Source of the DNA: Lottia gigantea
Taxonomy: Eukaryota > Mollusca > Gastropoda > Lottiidae
DNA: 64,000 bases
Reading direction: 5' to 3'
Assembly (NCBI RefSeq): GCF_000327385.1
Contig: NW_008709027.1
Span: 2,281,952 to 2,345,951, forward strand
A program made the position numbers and the translations under genes. This document shows, one piece after another, positions 1 through 12,800 of this stretch (position 1 is its first letter; each line of letters begins with the position of its first letter). Under the pieces are notes generated by a model that saw only the letters and a program-made list of their open reading frames with translations, did not search any database and had not been told where the DNA came from.

Positions 1-132
1 AAAATTTTAACAGATCGTGTTAAGGTCGTCAGGAGCAGGATAGATGCGCATCGTGCGGTTGTCGTAGATGTTCGGGAACTCATTGAGGACGTTTATGGTT
101 ACCAATACATGCGTAGCAAAGATGCTGCGTAA
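1..132 (+). CDS. Partial 3' end of an unidentified gene (last 43 codons)
   Basis: Frame 1 is open from the first base to a TAA at 130-132 and reads KILTDRVKVVRSR, then IDAHRAVVVDVRELIEDVYG, ending in MRSKDAA. The stretch is clearly richer in G and C than the AT-rich DNA that follows, as expected of coding sequence here, and the peptide looks like a helical, charged C-terminus. No start codon is needed if this is the last exon of a gene entering from the left. I do not recognise the family. Two other frames over the same bases (one on each strand) are also open, so the frame choice rests on how protein-like the translation looks. It could also be a chance open frame. Confidence 0.4.
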   Translation, partial: KILTDRVKVVRSRIDAHRAVVVDVRELIEDVYGYQYMRSKDAA

Positions 133-616
133 ACGGTTACACTTCCAACAGCTGTTACTTGGCGTTTTTACTGCGACCCTCGATATTCTGACACTTTCTA
201 CGTTTTCTGAGCCATTTCGTTTCAACTGCGTTTATAGTTTGTTTAATACGACTATGAACTATGATCAGAGCGATAGTCCAGAAATATAAGTATGAACGAT
301 TGATGTACATCGTATTTAGCCTTTTAAAACTAGAAAAGGATAGATGCTTGATTTATTTATATACAACAAGGTCATTTTTTTCTTACAAGAAATTTATCTA
401 TGTTCCGAAGAAAAAGCAACTAGAATAGATGAAAATAATTTCCAACATAAGCTCAATTGTGACCAAATTTGAAACTACTAGATCCACGTTACATTAACAT
501 TCTCTCGAAGAGAAAGTTGGATATTAGATTTTCGGGTCTTTTGATTGATCCAATAACATGGCCATGAAATAAATGTTGTACATTAAATTATGACTGTTAA
601 AGTCAGTCGTACTATG

Positions 617-626
617 AATAAATAAA
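617..626 (+). other. Candidate poly(A) signal for the left-hand partial gene
   Basis: Two overlapping AATAAA hexamers lie about 490 bases after the stop at 130-132. The placement suits a 3' UTR, but the hexamer is common in AT-rich DNA, so this is only a candidate. Confidence 0.25.
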
Positions 627-1113
627 GGAATAATTACTTAAATTGTTGATTAATTGAATGCGGGATTAATCGTGCAATGTCTCTATAATTATAGCTGACT
701 CAACACGTAGATTTCTCCAGTGATTTCTTATGATTATACATGCTATTCTACATGTAAACTAAGGACGGGATGTTTATCGACTGGACTTACAGATTGTGGG
801 AAACCAGACAGGTCAGTAAAATTAGATACGTTTCTTTATGATAAAATATGCACAATGTTGAAGGTCTACTGCCCAATCGTTGATATAGATCAGGGTTTTT
901 TTTTAACCTTTTTCTTGTTATTACCCCCTCCCTCCTATAAATTCTTCCAATTCCGTGATTTTCATAAAGACTTTTCCTGCAATTTATTATGCTGGAGAAT
1001 ATGAACTGATGAGAACAACTTAAATTATAATAGTCCAAATTTTTTATTCGAGATTACAAAGCGCCCAATTACCCCCCTAAAACTTTAATATTACCGTATT
1101 TTGGTACCCACAG

Positions 1114-1440
1114 GTTGAATGAAATGAATGGAGTTGTGCGTCCTACTTTTCTGCACCATGAGAGCTAATGATGACGGACAACGCCATGCAGGGTGCAATA
1201 TGGGAAATTTAGCCAGGACAGCGGCATTAGCCTGCTCTTTTTCGATTTCCAGCTGTCGAGGGATTTTTATCGTGCACAGCCTGTAGCACCGGGCCCTCGG
1301 TTTGTTGTCCCATCCGAACGACTAGAAGCTTTTTCCATGTCAGCCCCTCTTACCTGCATGCAAAATCCGAAGATATTATCTCGACCTATGTCGGAGTTGA
1401 TGCAAGCGTCTAATTTACTAAGCCACCGCGGTTCCCTGGT
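1114..1440 (-). mobile_element. tRNA-derived SINE, near full length, minus strand
   Basis: Read on the minus strand from 1440, the element opens with a tRNA-like head: an A-box-like stretch (GTGGCTTAGTAAATTAGACG) and, about 30 bases on, a B-box-like GGTCGAGATA. A body follows with ACCGAGG-type and 'gctgtgcacg' motifs and 'ctcgacagctg', and it ends in ATGAA/ATTTC-type repeats. The body matches 41322-41551 in the opposite orientation with scattered substitutions. The phrase 'aaaccgagg...cccg...gtgcacgttaaa' recalls the conserved central domains of animal SINEs; that part is from memory. No target-site duplication was obvious. Confidence 0.6.
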
Positions 1441-3552
1441 CTAAATTTAAAAATAGAAAAAACATCATGTATGTACGACGGCGTATTAATCAACAATTGA
1501 CATTCCCCATCAATAATATCTCATATTACATATACCTACTATAAAACTGGAAATTTTTGGGTTGGCATGTATCTGTTGAGATGTAACGTTTTACTCCTGT
1601 TTGGGTTAAGGAAGACGTGCAATCAGAGTATTATACGTCAAAAGAGTGATCCTTAGCTATGTCAAGAGTGAGGATCGGCACTCACGTCCAACTCACTGCA
1701 CAAGCCCAAGGTCGGATATTACGATCAGCTAGAACTTTTATTTTAGATGCTATGAAAGTATACATGATCATGCACATATTCATTATTCCTTCAAATAAAT
1801 AATAATGAATTGTTGACCAAATAACCTGCACATGTCATCATATCAATAGCCGACAAGATTTGTCAACAGGTGAAATAAACCAAACTGTTTACTCTGAAAT
1901 GTTTCCTCGACAGTTGGAAATTGGAAATACGTTGATGAATAAACACTTCTGTCCGTTAGATTTATTTTCTGCAAGTCTAGGTGACAAATCGCATCATGTT
2001 TGTAAGTGTTCAATTTTCAGTTACGAACAGATATAAGTATAAAGACTCAAAAATCATTGCCTTTGGTGAGTAAAAACTTTGCTCGATGTGATGTAGACTT
2101 AAATTCGGTATCGTTTCAAGTCAATTTCATTGCTTAGTGAGTTGACTTATTCAGTCATAAGAGAAAAAAAATTAATATGAATTTGTTAAAGGTGGGGTTG
2201 TCATTTTTTAAAATATTAACTTTTTATATTCATTTTTCTCTTAAACTAACATTTCATCTTGAGTTATAGTATGAAATTAAATATAAAGATAATATAGTAG
2301 TGGTTAATACATTAATATAATATGAGAGATTTAGACACTGTCAAGATTATCCTTGTAGTTAGAGTTAATTAGAGTTTTCATTAATAACCATAGATAATCA
2401 GAGCATGATTTGAAGATTATGGAAAGACGTCTTGAATTGTGATGAAGTTTAATCTCGTGTATGTACACACGTGTTGTATTGAATCTAGCTAATGGTCTTG
2501 TTTTTCTGTTTGACACAACTTGCGACTGACTGGAGGATCGAGGTGGTGTACTGAATCGGTAGGTTTTTTATTATATGATTACTCATTCCCTTTGCTGGTG
2601 GTAAATGTTTTAATGTATGTTTTGGAGAAGGGTATAGTAGTTTACTGCAAATGGCAATATGAATGACCCCATGTCGTGATAGAATACGTTGTTATACCAA
2701 GCACTACAATTACAAGGATAGAGCAATGCGTAGGCATTCAAAGAATGCTCAAACTTAAATTCGATTCATACACAGAACGGATGAACATATGGTGTCATTT
2801 TCTCGCTAAAAATCTGAGAAGGTGCGTGGGACAAAACATCTCATTTAATTGATTCAGAATAATAGGTAGTAACACCTTTTATATTCAAATTTAGAAATTT
2901 GGATTTTTACGAAACCAAAGGAACACAGGTCAGTCCTGTTAAAAGCTAAAATGTCTTCTCCTCCTTTATATTACAATATATTCATTGGCTTGATCCACTG
3001 TGTTACTCTCAAATAAACATTCTAGAATAGCTCTAAATGATCTAAGTATTGTTTTTGCTTTAAATTATAAAAGGTGACATTTCTCGATCAATTTGTATTG
3101 TTCTATTTATGGCAAGGGAATTAAACCAGGTGTCTCTATCTGCCAATACTATATGTATTGAGGTGATATATGTTTTAAACCACTACTATCTGAGTAGTTG
3201 AGTTGAACACCACGCCACGTTAAGGACTAGCGACGTCAGGTAATCTTCTAAAGTTTTATTTTAACTATTTCGATATTACCTGTTAATTAAATTTCTATTT
3301 AAGATAAGGTTGCGAGGAGGGAGAATGTTTTTATCAGTATTTTTTTATATAAGATGAAGAGGAACAGCTGTTACTACTGTAAGCAAAGATCTGGTGTGTC
3401 TATACGTCATTTCAATCAATATTGAACCTTTTACTGTTTATATTATTGATTATATTTCTTTCTTATTCTAGGCATAATATTCTCTTCACTTCATTCCAAA
3501 ATGACAGATTAAGTTCACAAGTCACAAAAATTGCAGGATTTTAATTCCTGCC

Positions 3553-3886
3553 ATGAGGATTATTAGCCGACGCCTTGTCCGAACGTCTGGACATGGTGAG
3601 GAAATGGATCATGGTAAGAAGGATCATGGACATAGAGATCATGGTGAAGAGGATCATGGACATAGAGATAATGGTGAAGAGGATCGTGGACATAGAGATC
3701 GTGATGAGACAAATCATGGACATAGAAATCATCACGACAAGCATCATGAAGTTAGAGATCATGGAAAGAGAGGGGATGATAATTCAGGATATAAAACAAC
3801 ATATGCTGCTCAAGAGATAAATGCTGAAGAAGGAGTTTCTAATCCTAGCGCTAAACATAATGATTATATTTTTGGAAATATTACAG
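3553..3886 (+). CDS. Synaptotagmin-like gene, exon 1: His/Asp-rich extracellular or luminal segment
   Basis: Encodes residues 1-111 plus one base. It starts MRIISRRLVRTSG, with no signal peptide, then runs through DHGHRDHGEE-type decapeptides and ends DYIFGNIT before gtaagt. The phase-1 junction to the membrane exon restores NITVTSLGIIVG. Two other frames here are also open because of the 30-bp repeats, but only this frame splices in phase into the transmembrane helix. The side of the membrane is inferred from synaptotagmin topology (N-terminus luminal or extracellular). Confidence 0.7.
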
Positions 3887-6800
3887 GTAAGTCTTGATCT
3901 ATTGTACGAATTTCGGACTTAATCAAACATTTAATACCTGCTATTGGCAAATATCAAGTTAAAGTTTTTGTCTTCCATCTGTGCAACGTATCACGTTGTT
4001 CTTTTTACCCTTGACAAAGAAATGATTTAAAAAGTTTGACAAATTGATGTCATAAGATTGATATATTTCTTAGAAACTTAGCTGTGGCACATTGTACAGA
4101 TCTTAAATATTCAGTTCTTGTTCATGGCAAGACTGGCTACGCATATTGATATAGGCTTCTAGCTGACGCTTTAAACACACTCGTACACTAACTGTGGTAG
4201 CTAAAACTCAGTGACTTTAGGGTATCCTATATTTAGATGATTTATTACTTTGTACCTTTTTTATTCTAACTTATACATGAACGTTAGTGTTTTAAGCTCA
4301 TTTTGACATATCTTAACAAATATAGGTCATAATATATTGAAATAACATCATACAATGTCACATGCATAACAGTTATTTAGATGTATATCAATTGGCTAAA
4401 TGCGATAGGATAAGGTGACAAATGGACATATTATGCATCTTGCATCATGATTTCACAGACATTGCTTTCGTGCATTTAAATTCCAAAGAGACACGGAAAA
4501 GGCATAAATCAAATAATGCAAAACACAAAATGAAATTAGTTTGAAAAAATATGATATTTGTAGTCGCGCTGGTTTATTGTGTCGTTATAACGTATGCAGT
4601 TTTTTCTCCAATGCATATATCTATAATATGTTTTAACACCTTTCAATGTGGATATAATCTTTTATATGATATGGAAATGAAAAAGGAAGTTTGTAAATTG
4701 TTTAAAACTGTTGATTTGAAACTGTATTGTACATATTGGAGATTGTACCAGATTTTAGATTGTAAGGAACATCATGCCATATTTAGATGTTACACATACA
4801 CCTAAATAGAGTGTCATTATGAAACCGGATATGAGTGGGAAATTGATATTTAAAACTAATTATCCCGGTCGTCCATTTATAGCAAAATTATTAACACACT
4901 GTGGATTATACATTATCATCAAATTATAACCTTGTCCGGTTTGATTATTATGAGATAAGCTCTTATAGTTAGTATGTGGTTGTCGCTTCAGGCATTGACT
5001 ATTAAGTCTACATGTATTACATATCTTATTTTTACTGCTTATTTGATAGTAATTGAGAGTTATTCAGCCCAAGCGATTAGCATTTCACAACCCACAGATT
5101 CCTTCATTACAAAAACGTTCACGATCAGCGGTGAAGCTAAAACGGATTCTATCAATTATAATAGAGACCATATAAAATGGTGTATTTAGACACTGCTTAG
5201 TTTGTCAGACATTCTGTCCTCAGTGGTTTTATGGTATCGGTTAAAATTATTTAATTCAGCGTGATACTAGCCATTGTCTCAGTTGGTCACTTTTATTATG
5301 CTTACACCTTCACGTCACCTCCAACTATTTCATCATCATGAAGTTTCCTTGTATTTTCATAAGCTTTGCTGGAAAATTTGAGTTGCGTTTTTTTTAGTCC
5401 AAGTTTTGAATTTGATAAAATATGAAGATTAGGCTCAAATAACCTATAACATAACCTTTGATTCGAGCATAACAAAGATGAAATTTAATCTTCTTAGAAC
5501 ACATAGGAATTTTTGCACTTTGAGGTATAGACAAAGGTATTATATCAAAAAATAGATATTCTGACTCTAAAAATGTAATTACAATGAAATGGCTATAAAA
5601 TCACTTTAGATTATCAACAGAATACCTCTGACATTTAAAATAAATTGAAAATAAAAGTCATATGAAGAATCAAATTAACGATCAGGCTTCCATTTCAGAT
5701 TGAATGTAAACAGTAACAAAAAAGGCTGGTAGCCTTTACGCTGGTCAAGTTGGGGGTGGGCAGTGGGGCGGGGGTCAACACGTCGCTTCATACCCCACAA
5801 CCACACAAAATCATGCGAGAATTGTGTGTGTACCGTAGAAATTGCACAACATTGTGTTTATACATCTATACCGCTTCCATAGTATAACGAATGTGTTAAT
5901 GAAATATAAATGTACACCGAGCTGATCTACAGATATGTAAAACTAACGCAACTATCATTGTTATGGGACAAACAATGACAGTAACTCTTTGTTTTGAAGT
6001 CTTTACTTGTGGTACTTTAATGATGTTAAATCAATTGCGATAAATGTCATGAAATTCTTTGATATATTAAAATGTAAAGCAATTAAATAGGAAGCTAAAT
6101 CGAAGAACATTGTATATTTTACGTTAGTTAACATATCTATCCAAGAAACAGAGTAAGCAGTAGATTAATCATATTTTGAAAGCAGTTAGGAAAGTTTACC
6201 TCGAGAAAAGTGTTATTTTGTAAAAATCATATATCTTTAATATAATTATTTGATTACTGTATGTGAAAGAATATATATAAAAAATAATTAAAATCAGGCG
6301 AATTTTGTATGTCTAAACATGCTTTTAAAGTTAATTATTGATGTGTGAAAAGTAAGTAATAAAATATACAGTTAATAATAAGGTGTTGTAAATATTGATA
6401 TATGTAATAACAGTAATCATATGGTATCCTGGGCGGTGGACTTATATATTAACGGTTGTAGGTTACTTATTACTGATCTCTAATCTTACTTCTTAGTGCA
6501 AGATGTTGGGTTGATTACATATTGTTTCATATGGGATTAAAAGGTATAAAAAGAAATGACACAAAGTGGTAATGAAGGGACTAAGTGGCAATAGCCGCAA
6601 GTTAGGATTGATGTGCCAGAAATATTAATCGTCTATATATTGGTGTGCTACGATCTACAAAATCTATTATGCCATTCTTGACAGAAGGCGAGGAACTTGA
6701 CCATCAAGTTGACCGTTCCAGACCGATGGTCTAACAGTTTTAGTTATTTAAATCTTTAAGAAAATTTGAATTAACAATCACACTTGGCTTCGCTCATGTC

Positions 6801-9800
6801 GTTTTTTCCATGATAGCCTGAAATGTCACTGCCGTAGAACGTGATGTAAGCAGTGATCTTTCAGTCCCTTTGTAGATGTGACGAATGCAGATAAAATTCT
6901 AGTGGAAATACTCCTTTAGGTTAAAGCTGCTTTTTGCTAAAAATCAGAGAAGGGTTAATAAAGGTAGGAGAAGAATGAGTGGAGGAGTGGGTGTAAATAC
7001 AATAGGCTAGAGAAAATGAGAAATGTATAATCTTTGTTTCAAAGATGTTACAGTTACATTTATAAACTATGATCGACTTCAGTTGATATATCGCCATGAG
7101 GTTATTATTATAAGGCAGATGTTGAATATTCGCAGTATATACAAACGACTGAAATCCACGTATAACACGTCTATATTAGGAAAATAATTGATTAGTCATT
7201 GATTTTAAGGACCTTTTTAAACCATTTGTTTCGTATATTACTTCATTACCTTTGCATTAATAACCTATACATAGAACATTACCTTTCTAGGTAACTATTT
7301 CTCTATTTGTTGCATTAAATACAGTTATAATCCACTGCGCAATTTATGAATACCAAATAAATCAAGAATTATTTACGACCCTTATGTTTTTGTTGCAAAT
7401 ATCCAGCTCCATCAAAATGATGAATGAAAGAATTGCATTACATTCAAATCTAGGTTGTGTTGTTTTGTTTGTATGCCATACTTACGCGTACTTCAATATT
7501 GGAAATGTAGACGTCGGTTTTTTAATTTAATTGAAAATTTAATACCTTTTTCCTCGTTATTAATGACGACCAAATTACCATGGAAACAGCAAATCAATCA
7601 CTTGATGATTACATGAAAAAGTAATGAATATACTTGTTCTTGTTAAACACCCACGCTGTATAGGTGTATCGCATTATAATTATATTACAGTAACTATAAT
7701 ATACAATAACACATACTAATTAATATAGATAAGGTGATTTACAGATAATATATTCCAAAATAGAATCAAAATTATATTAGCTACACCATTAATACATTTA
7801 CCTCCTATCAATTAACAATAATAATTGATAGATAGGCTATAGCATAGAGTTGGGCGATATGAGATTTTTTGTGTATCGCGATATAGACCATTTTAATTTT
7901 TTATCACTATAGATTAAAATATCGCAATATAAGAAAAATCCGGAAATAAACTGTTATAAAGTATCTCGTTTATTGTTTCTGCTTAAAATTATTTGAAAAC
8001 TGGCGTATGAGGCCCAAGATTCACGACACATTTTTGATGTTGACATGACAAAGTAAGCCAAATAATTTGGCAATGAGGCTGATGAGGTTGTGTTATTCTC
8101 AATCAGACATATTTATATTTATGTCTATCCAATCAAAAGATATCTAGGGTTGCATTCCCTTTGTAAGGTATATGATGCACATTGTGATAGCATTCCCTTC
8201 TCAACCTCTAGCGTGTAACATGTAAAGATCACGCCATGTACACCTCTCGAAAGAAACAGTACATTGTAGGAAGGGAAGTCATGGGCTGAATTTTTAAATT
8301 TTGACCAACCTCCACGAAATGCCACAAAATTGAACAAGTTCAAGCAAACTTCAAATACTGAAATTATTGACAATAATGTTGTTGCAAGTTTTAAAAAGAC
8401 AGACTTCCAAATAATTCATATATCAAAATCATTTTTCAGATCTGCATTAGCATAAGGTTTTATATATCAGCGTCCACGTGGTAATTGAAGAGAATGATCT
8501 CAGATATTTAGTTTTGCGCTTAAAGTCAAGGATCAAGGATAAATGTTTAAGAAAATATAATCAATATAAATAGATTTTTATATCTCAATCTGAGATGAGC
8601 TCCTAATAACAACTTTTCAGTTACAAACAGATGATTCATAAACAAAAACCAAACAAGAATTGAAACTTTTAAACATGTCTCGTCTCCAAATTGTAATATG
8701 GCTTCGGGCATAAATGTCATGTTAAAGCCATATTATTGCCTAGGGAAAGAGATTTGTTTAAAACTTCAATTAGACATTTATATTATATGCGTAGGGTGTG
8801 ATAAATGGGTATGAGCACAGCACAGCTCCCTTGATAGTACTGTCTGTTACTGTGAAAGGTTGAGCTTCTAATTTCCCGGCTCTCTACAGACAATTCATTC
8901 TTTACCAATCTTCACATTATTATTATTTTATTGAATTCTGATGCTGAATAATGTTTATCAGAGAACAGCTAATGAAGCCTTTGTAACATGTCTTTTAATA
9001 AGGAAAACACCAACGTCCATCACAAATAAATATGTCATGATGAAAATTGAAGTAAACTGAGACAATACAGGAATCTCCCAGTGAGATCATATTTGTTGCA
9101 ATTTGATTATAAAGATTGAAGGTTATTCTCAGAATATAATGACATCACAGACACAACACCAATACAATATCATCGTCGATATATAACACAAAAATACTGG
9201 CTCTATGGAAATTACTTCAACGGTGGTTGGTATATGTATATCATATAATACATGTAGTCAGCTACCTTTGGAAACAATTTGCCAACTGTTTTACATCGTT
9301 AATTTTCTATTAAATTTCACAGGCTCCAAAGTTTAAAATCAGTAAAGGAAAGTTAATGACTTTGTTGATAATCAGTATTTTTTCATGTATTCATAGAAAG
9401 ATAATTTATGAAAATTAATGAAATCTGTTTCTTGGAATTCACCATGTAAATCCTCTATACACTGTAATTATCTTTTGATATTTTATATTTCAGTCACTTC
9501 ATTGGGTATTATTGTTGGTTGTTCAGCGGCAGTTTTACTTATCATCATACTTGCTATTGTCATATTTAAAATCAGAAGAAAACGGCGGAAGTTTGATTTA
9601 CAATTTGAAGATTTGAACGAAGACACGCTATTTTCACGTTCATGCCCATCATCGAGGTAAGTTGACTGATTTTAGCCTCCTCTTATTTAATGTAATTTGG
9701 TAATATTCGTGCTGTATCTTCTAATTTAAACCGCAAGTGATGCCATCTTATGTTATATATCTTCTCTCTCAAGGATATTTTATAGTTAAAGCTATCATAC

Positions 9801-12800
9801 TCTAACTACGCTAAAACTAATTATTGAAAAAAAATATCTGTCCGCCATATTTACAAATTTCGGTCACCATATTTATTGAAGAAATATGGCCACCACACAC
9901 AGAGTATAAAATCTGGGTAAGACCATCATTCAGTTGATATCCAGACCTTGGACTATTAACATCGAATATCACCACTCACAGTGAAAATAATCAACCTTGA
10001 ATCTAGCCAACGTTGACTTTGTTATGTATACAACCAATAGAGGTAAAAACAAATTTTCACGATTGTTAATAAAATGAGGATTATTCTTGATATATATTAT
10101 AATAGATGATTGTTTGATCGAGCATAGTTTCATTAATCATATTCTTGCTCGTGAAATTTTACCACTTGCCTTTCATGATATATTGTGACAATAGACTTTA
10201 TAAATCAAAATATTACACCACTTACTTTGAGTAAGATTCATTCGTTCATTTGGGACGATTTGACAGGCTCTGCGGTTCTGAAAAAATGCTGTAAATTATC
10301 ATACCCACTACTCTACTACTCTACTACTCTCTCCTTCAATAAATAATCAAAATATAATCATACACATTATAAAAATTTATCAAATACTGAATGCATTTTG
10401 CTTGAGTAATAAGAGTGTAAATCAGTTCAAAATTTCCACTACAATAACTTTGTAAAAAAAAGAAGTTACTTCCCATATACACCTGGCAGACTAAAAAGAG
10501 AGAACACTGGGAACACTTTTTATCATACATGTATATATAAACGAGAACGGGTATCTTGTAAGGAAAATGCGAAAGTGGACACATTCCAAACTATTTTCAA
10601 AGTCATCGTTTGATGTCATTGATAAACAACATCGGAGAAAAACGTAAGAATGGTTCATTGCAAGACGTAGATAGCGGCATATGCAGTGTGCATGTTGAAA
10701 TATAAGATAATTTTCTGAGTTTCTGCTAACTTTAGAAGGACATGTGGGAATATGCATTTTCTTACCTATGTCTTATATTGTTTTGAAAGAAAAGGTTCGA
10801 TAGTTTCCATGTGAGTTACTTTCGCTATGAGTTGTGGTTATCGATGCTAACAGTCCGAGGTGTAGATTTCAACTGACTGATGGGTTGGTTGGTTGGTTGA
10901 GATGACAAGTTAACGTTTGCTTGCAGCGGATGCTGGTATCGCAAACTAGGTAGTTGGTAGTCGTAGTAGTTGGTAGTTTGATTGATTCAAATTGGATGAT
11001 TCTGTGTTGTTGGTTTGGTTGTTGATAACTCGTTAGATCTGATCTGGTCGAATGGCATGACGGTGAAACTCGGCCCTGGATGGTGTGGCGTGAGTTACTC
11101 GATCTCCGTCATTCTTCCAAACTCGTTCTGATCATGGTAGTCGTTGGTTTGGTTTGGTTTGGTTTGGTTAGATTATGTAATGACTGATGGAAAACTAAAA
11201 GACCTGAAAAAAATGAAAAAATGTGATAAAAGAAAAAAAAATAAGGGGGGAAAAGCTTTCAACAAAAGAGGGAAAAGATGTTCTCTGATGTTTCTGAAGT
11301 GAAACTCGTTAAATTGATGGGATATAACTAAAAAGTGTTAAGAAACTTTGAGAATAAAAACTTAGCCTATCTTTTCAAGACAGATTCATTATCGTATACC
11401 AGTGGTCCGTGGGTGGAGCCAAAACATTCTGTATGGTGAGTGGTATGCTGTTGATTTCCAGGTACTCTGTCAGTGGCTTACGAGCGGGTTTGAGTTCAGT
11501 GCATTGAACGAGGACATGCAACCCTGTGGCAGCGTGGTCGCATCGACATTTAATGGCGTTGAACTTATGATCTCGTAGTACATTGTTGGTCCGAAATCTG
11601 GTTACCAGTTTGTAAATGGCGACAGATGGATGGTTTAGTTTGGTTTGGTGTGGTTTGTGCGTTTTGTCTTACATTGTGTAAGTGTGTAAATTACATTGGG
11701 TATAATATACCCTAACTCCGTTGTCTACATCATCAATTACTTTCTTCGACTTTGAATAACCCAGATAAAACACTTTCCCTGGGGTTTTTATGATATTTAA
11801 AACTCTTTTCTTCAGGAAAATCACTCGGAAAGCGGGATTTTGAATAACATAAAAAAAACCTCTGCCGTTTTTATTCTACACTAAGCGACATTTAGAGGAA
11901 ATGTTCTAATCAAGATGTTGGATTTTGCCTAATTAGATTCTGCTAGCAAACTATGATTGTACGATTAACCTCAATTCTATATTATTGTTCTAAATATTAT
12001 TGTATGTCAAGTTTAACTGATATGAACACTATGGTTATGTCAAATCAGATAAGATGTCAGATTTATTTTGCTTGAGTATATCGTTTGATTATTAGATTTA
12101 CCAAACATTAGAAGGCTGTGAAAGGACAGTGACTCAATAATAAATTTGACCATGAATTCCTTTCTATAACCTATTCGCTTTTTGGTAAAAATCATGACTG
12201 ACTTCTAACATTCACAATCTCTTCAAACTGTGACCTTAAACATTTGGTTGGTATGGTTTTTTTTAACTTTTAGGTATTTGATCGATGGGTTGCCCTTCGT
12301 AAAAGAAAAGTACATTCTTAAATAACATTTAAGAAACAAAATATTTTACAAAACAAAACAGCTTATTTAGATCAGCTCATTGAATGTAACAATCATTATA
12401 AACTTTCAAATTTCATGACAATTGACAATAAATTTTCCCCTTATAAGCTGTTATATTTCACAGTCACAGTTGCACACGTCACACGTCAAGTGTTGTGATC
12501 GGGGATGTTCATATGAAGACTTTCTGTTATAAGCAATTGCTTAAAAACCGGAATATGGTTAAACTACTACAAAATTGAAAGTGTCAATTATGATGTTCTA
12601 TGGTCGACACTATGACCATTACATGTTGTTTGAAAATTTGCTTAATAAATGCATTAATCATGTGGTTAAGCTTAAGCTTGAAATACCAGGTGCAGAAAAT
12701 TAGAACTTTAAATATCTAATCTGGTGACATTCTAGTTTAATTTTAGCGGTTTACCAAATACTTGTTGCTTAATTGTTTTTCAAGGAAATTAGCATTTATT

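Larger units (their letters stand above)
133..3552. other. Intergenic / 5' flanking DNA with no gene seen
   Basis: AT-rich sequence without a convincing exon on either strand. The open frames near 720-1040, 1193-1444 and 2331-2516 do not look like proteins, and the second lies inside a SINE. The promoter and any 5' untranslated exon of the synaptotagmin-like gene should lie in the right part of this stretch, but I could not place them. The frame of the first coding exon is open back only to 3505, where it meets a TGA at 3502-3504. Confidence 0.5.

Noticed and set aside
3541-3762. Minus-strand frame of Met/Ile/Ser-rich repeats and plus-strand frame MVRRIMDIEIM across the same bases
   Set aside because: Shadows of the 30-bp repeat. 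Only the His/Asp frame splices in phase into the transmembrane exon.
9418-9493. ATG at 9418 as the start of the synaptotagmin-like gene
   Set aside because: The frame is open, but a good acceptor at 9493 and the exact phase match with the His-rich exon favour splicing. Kept only as a possible alternative start.
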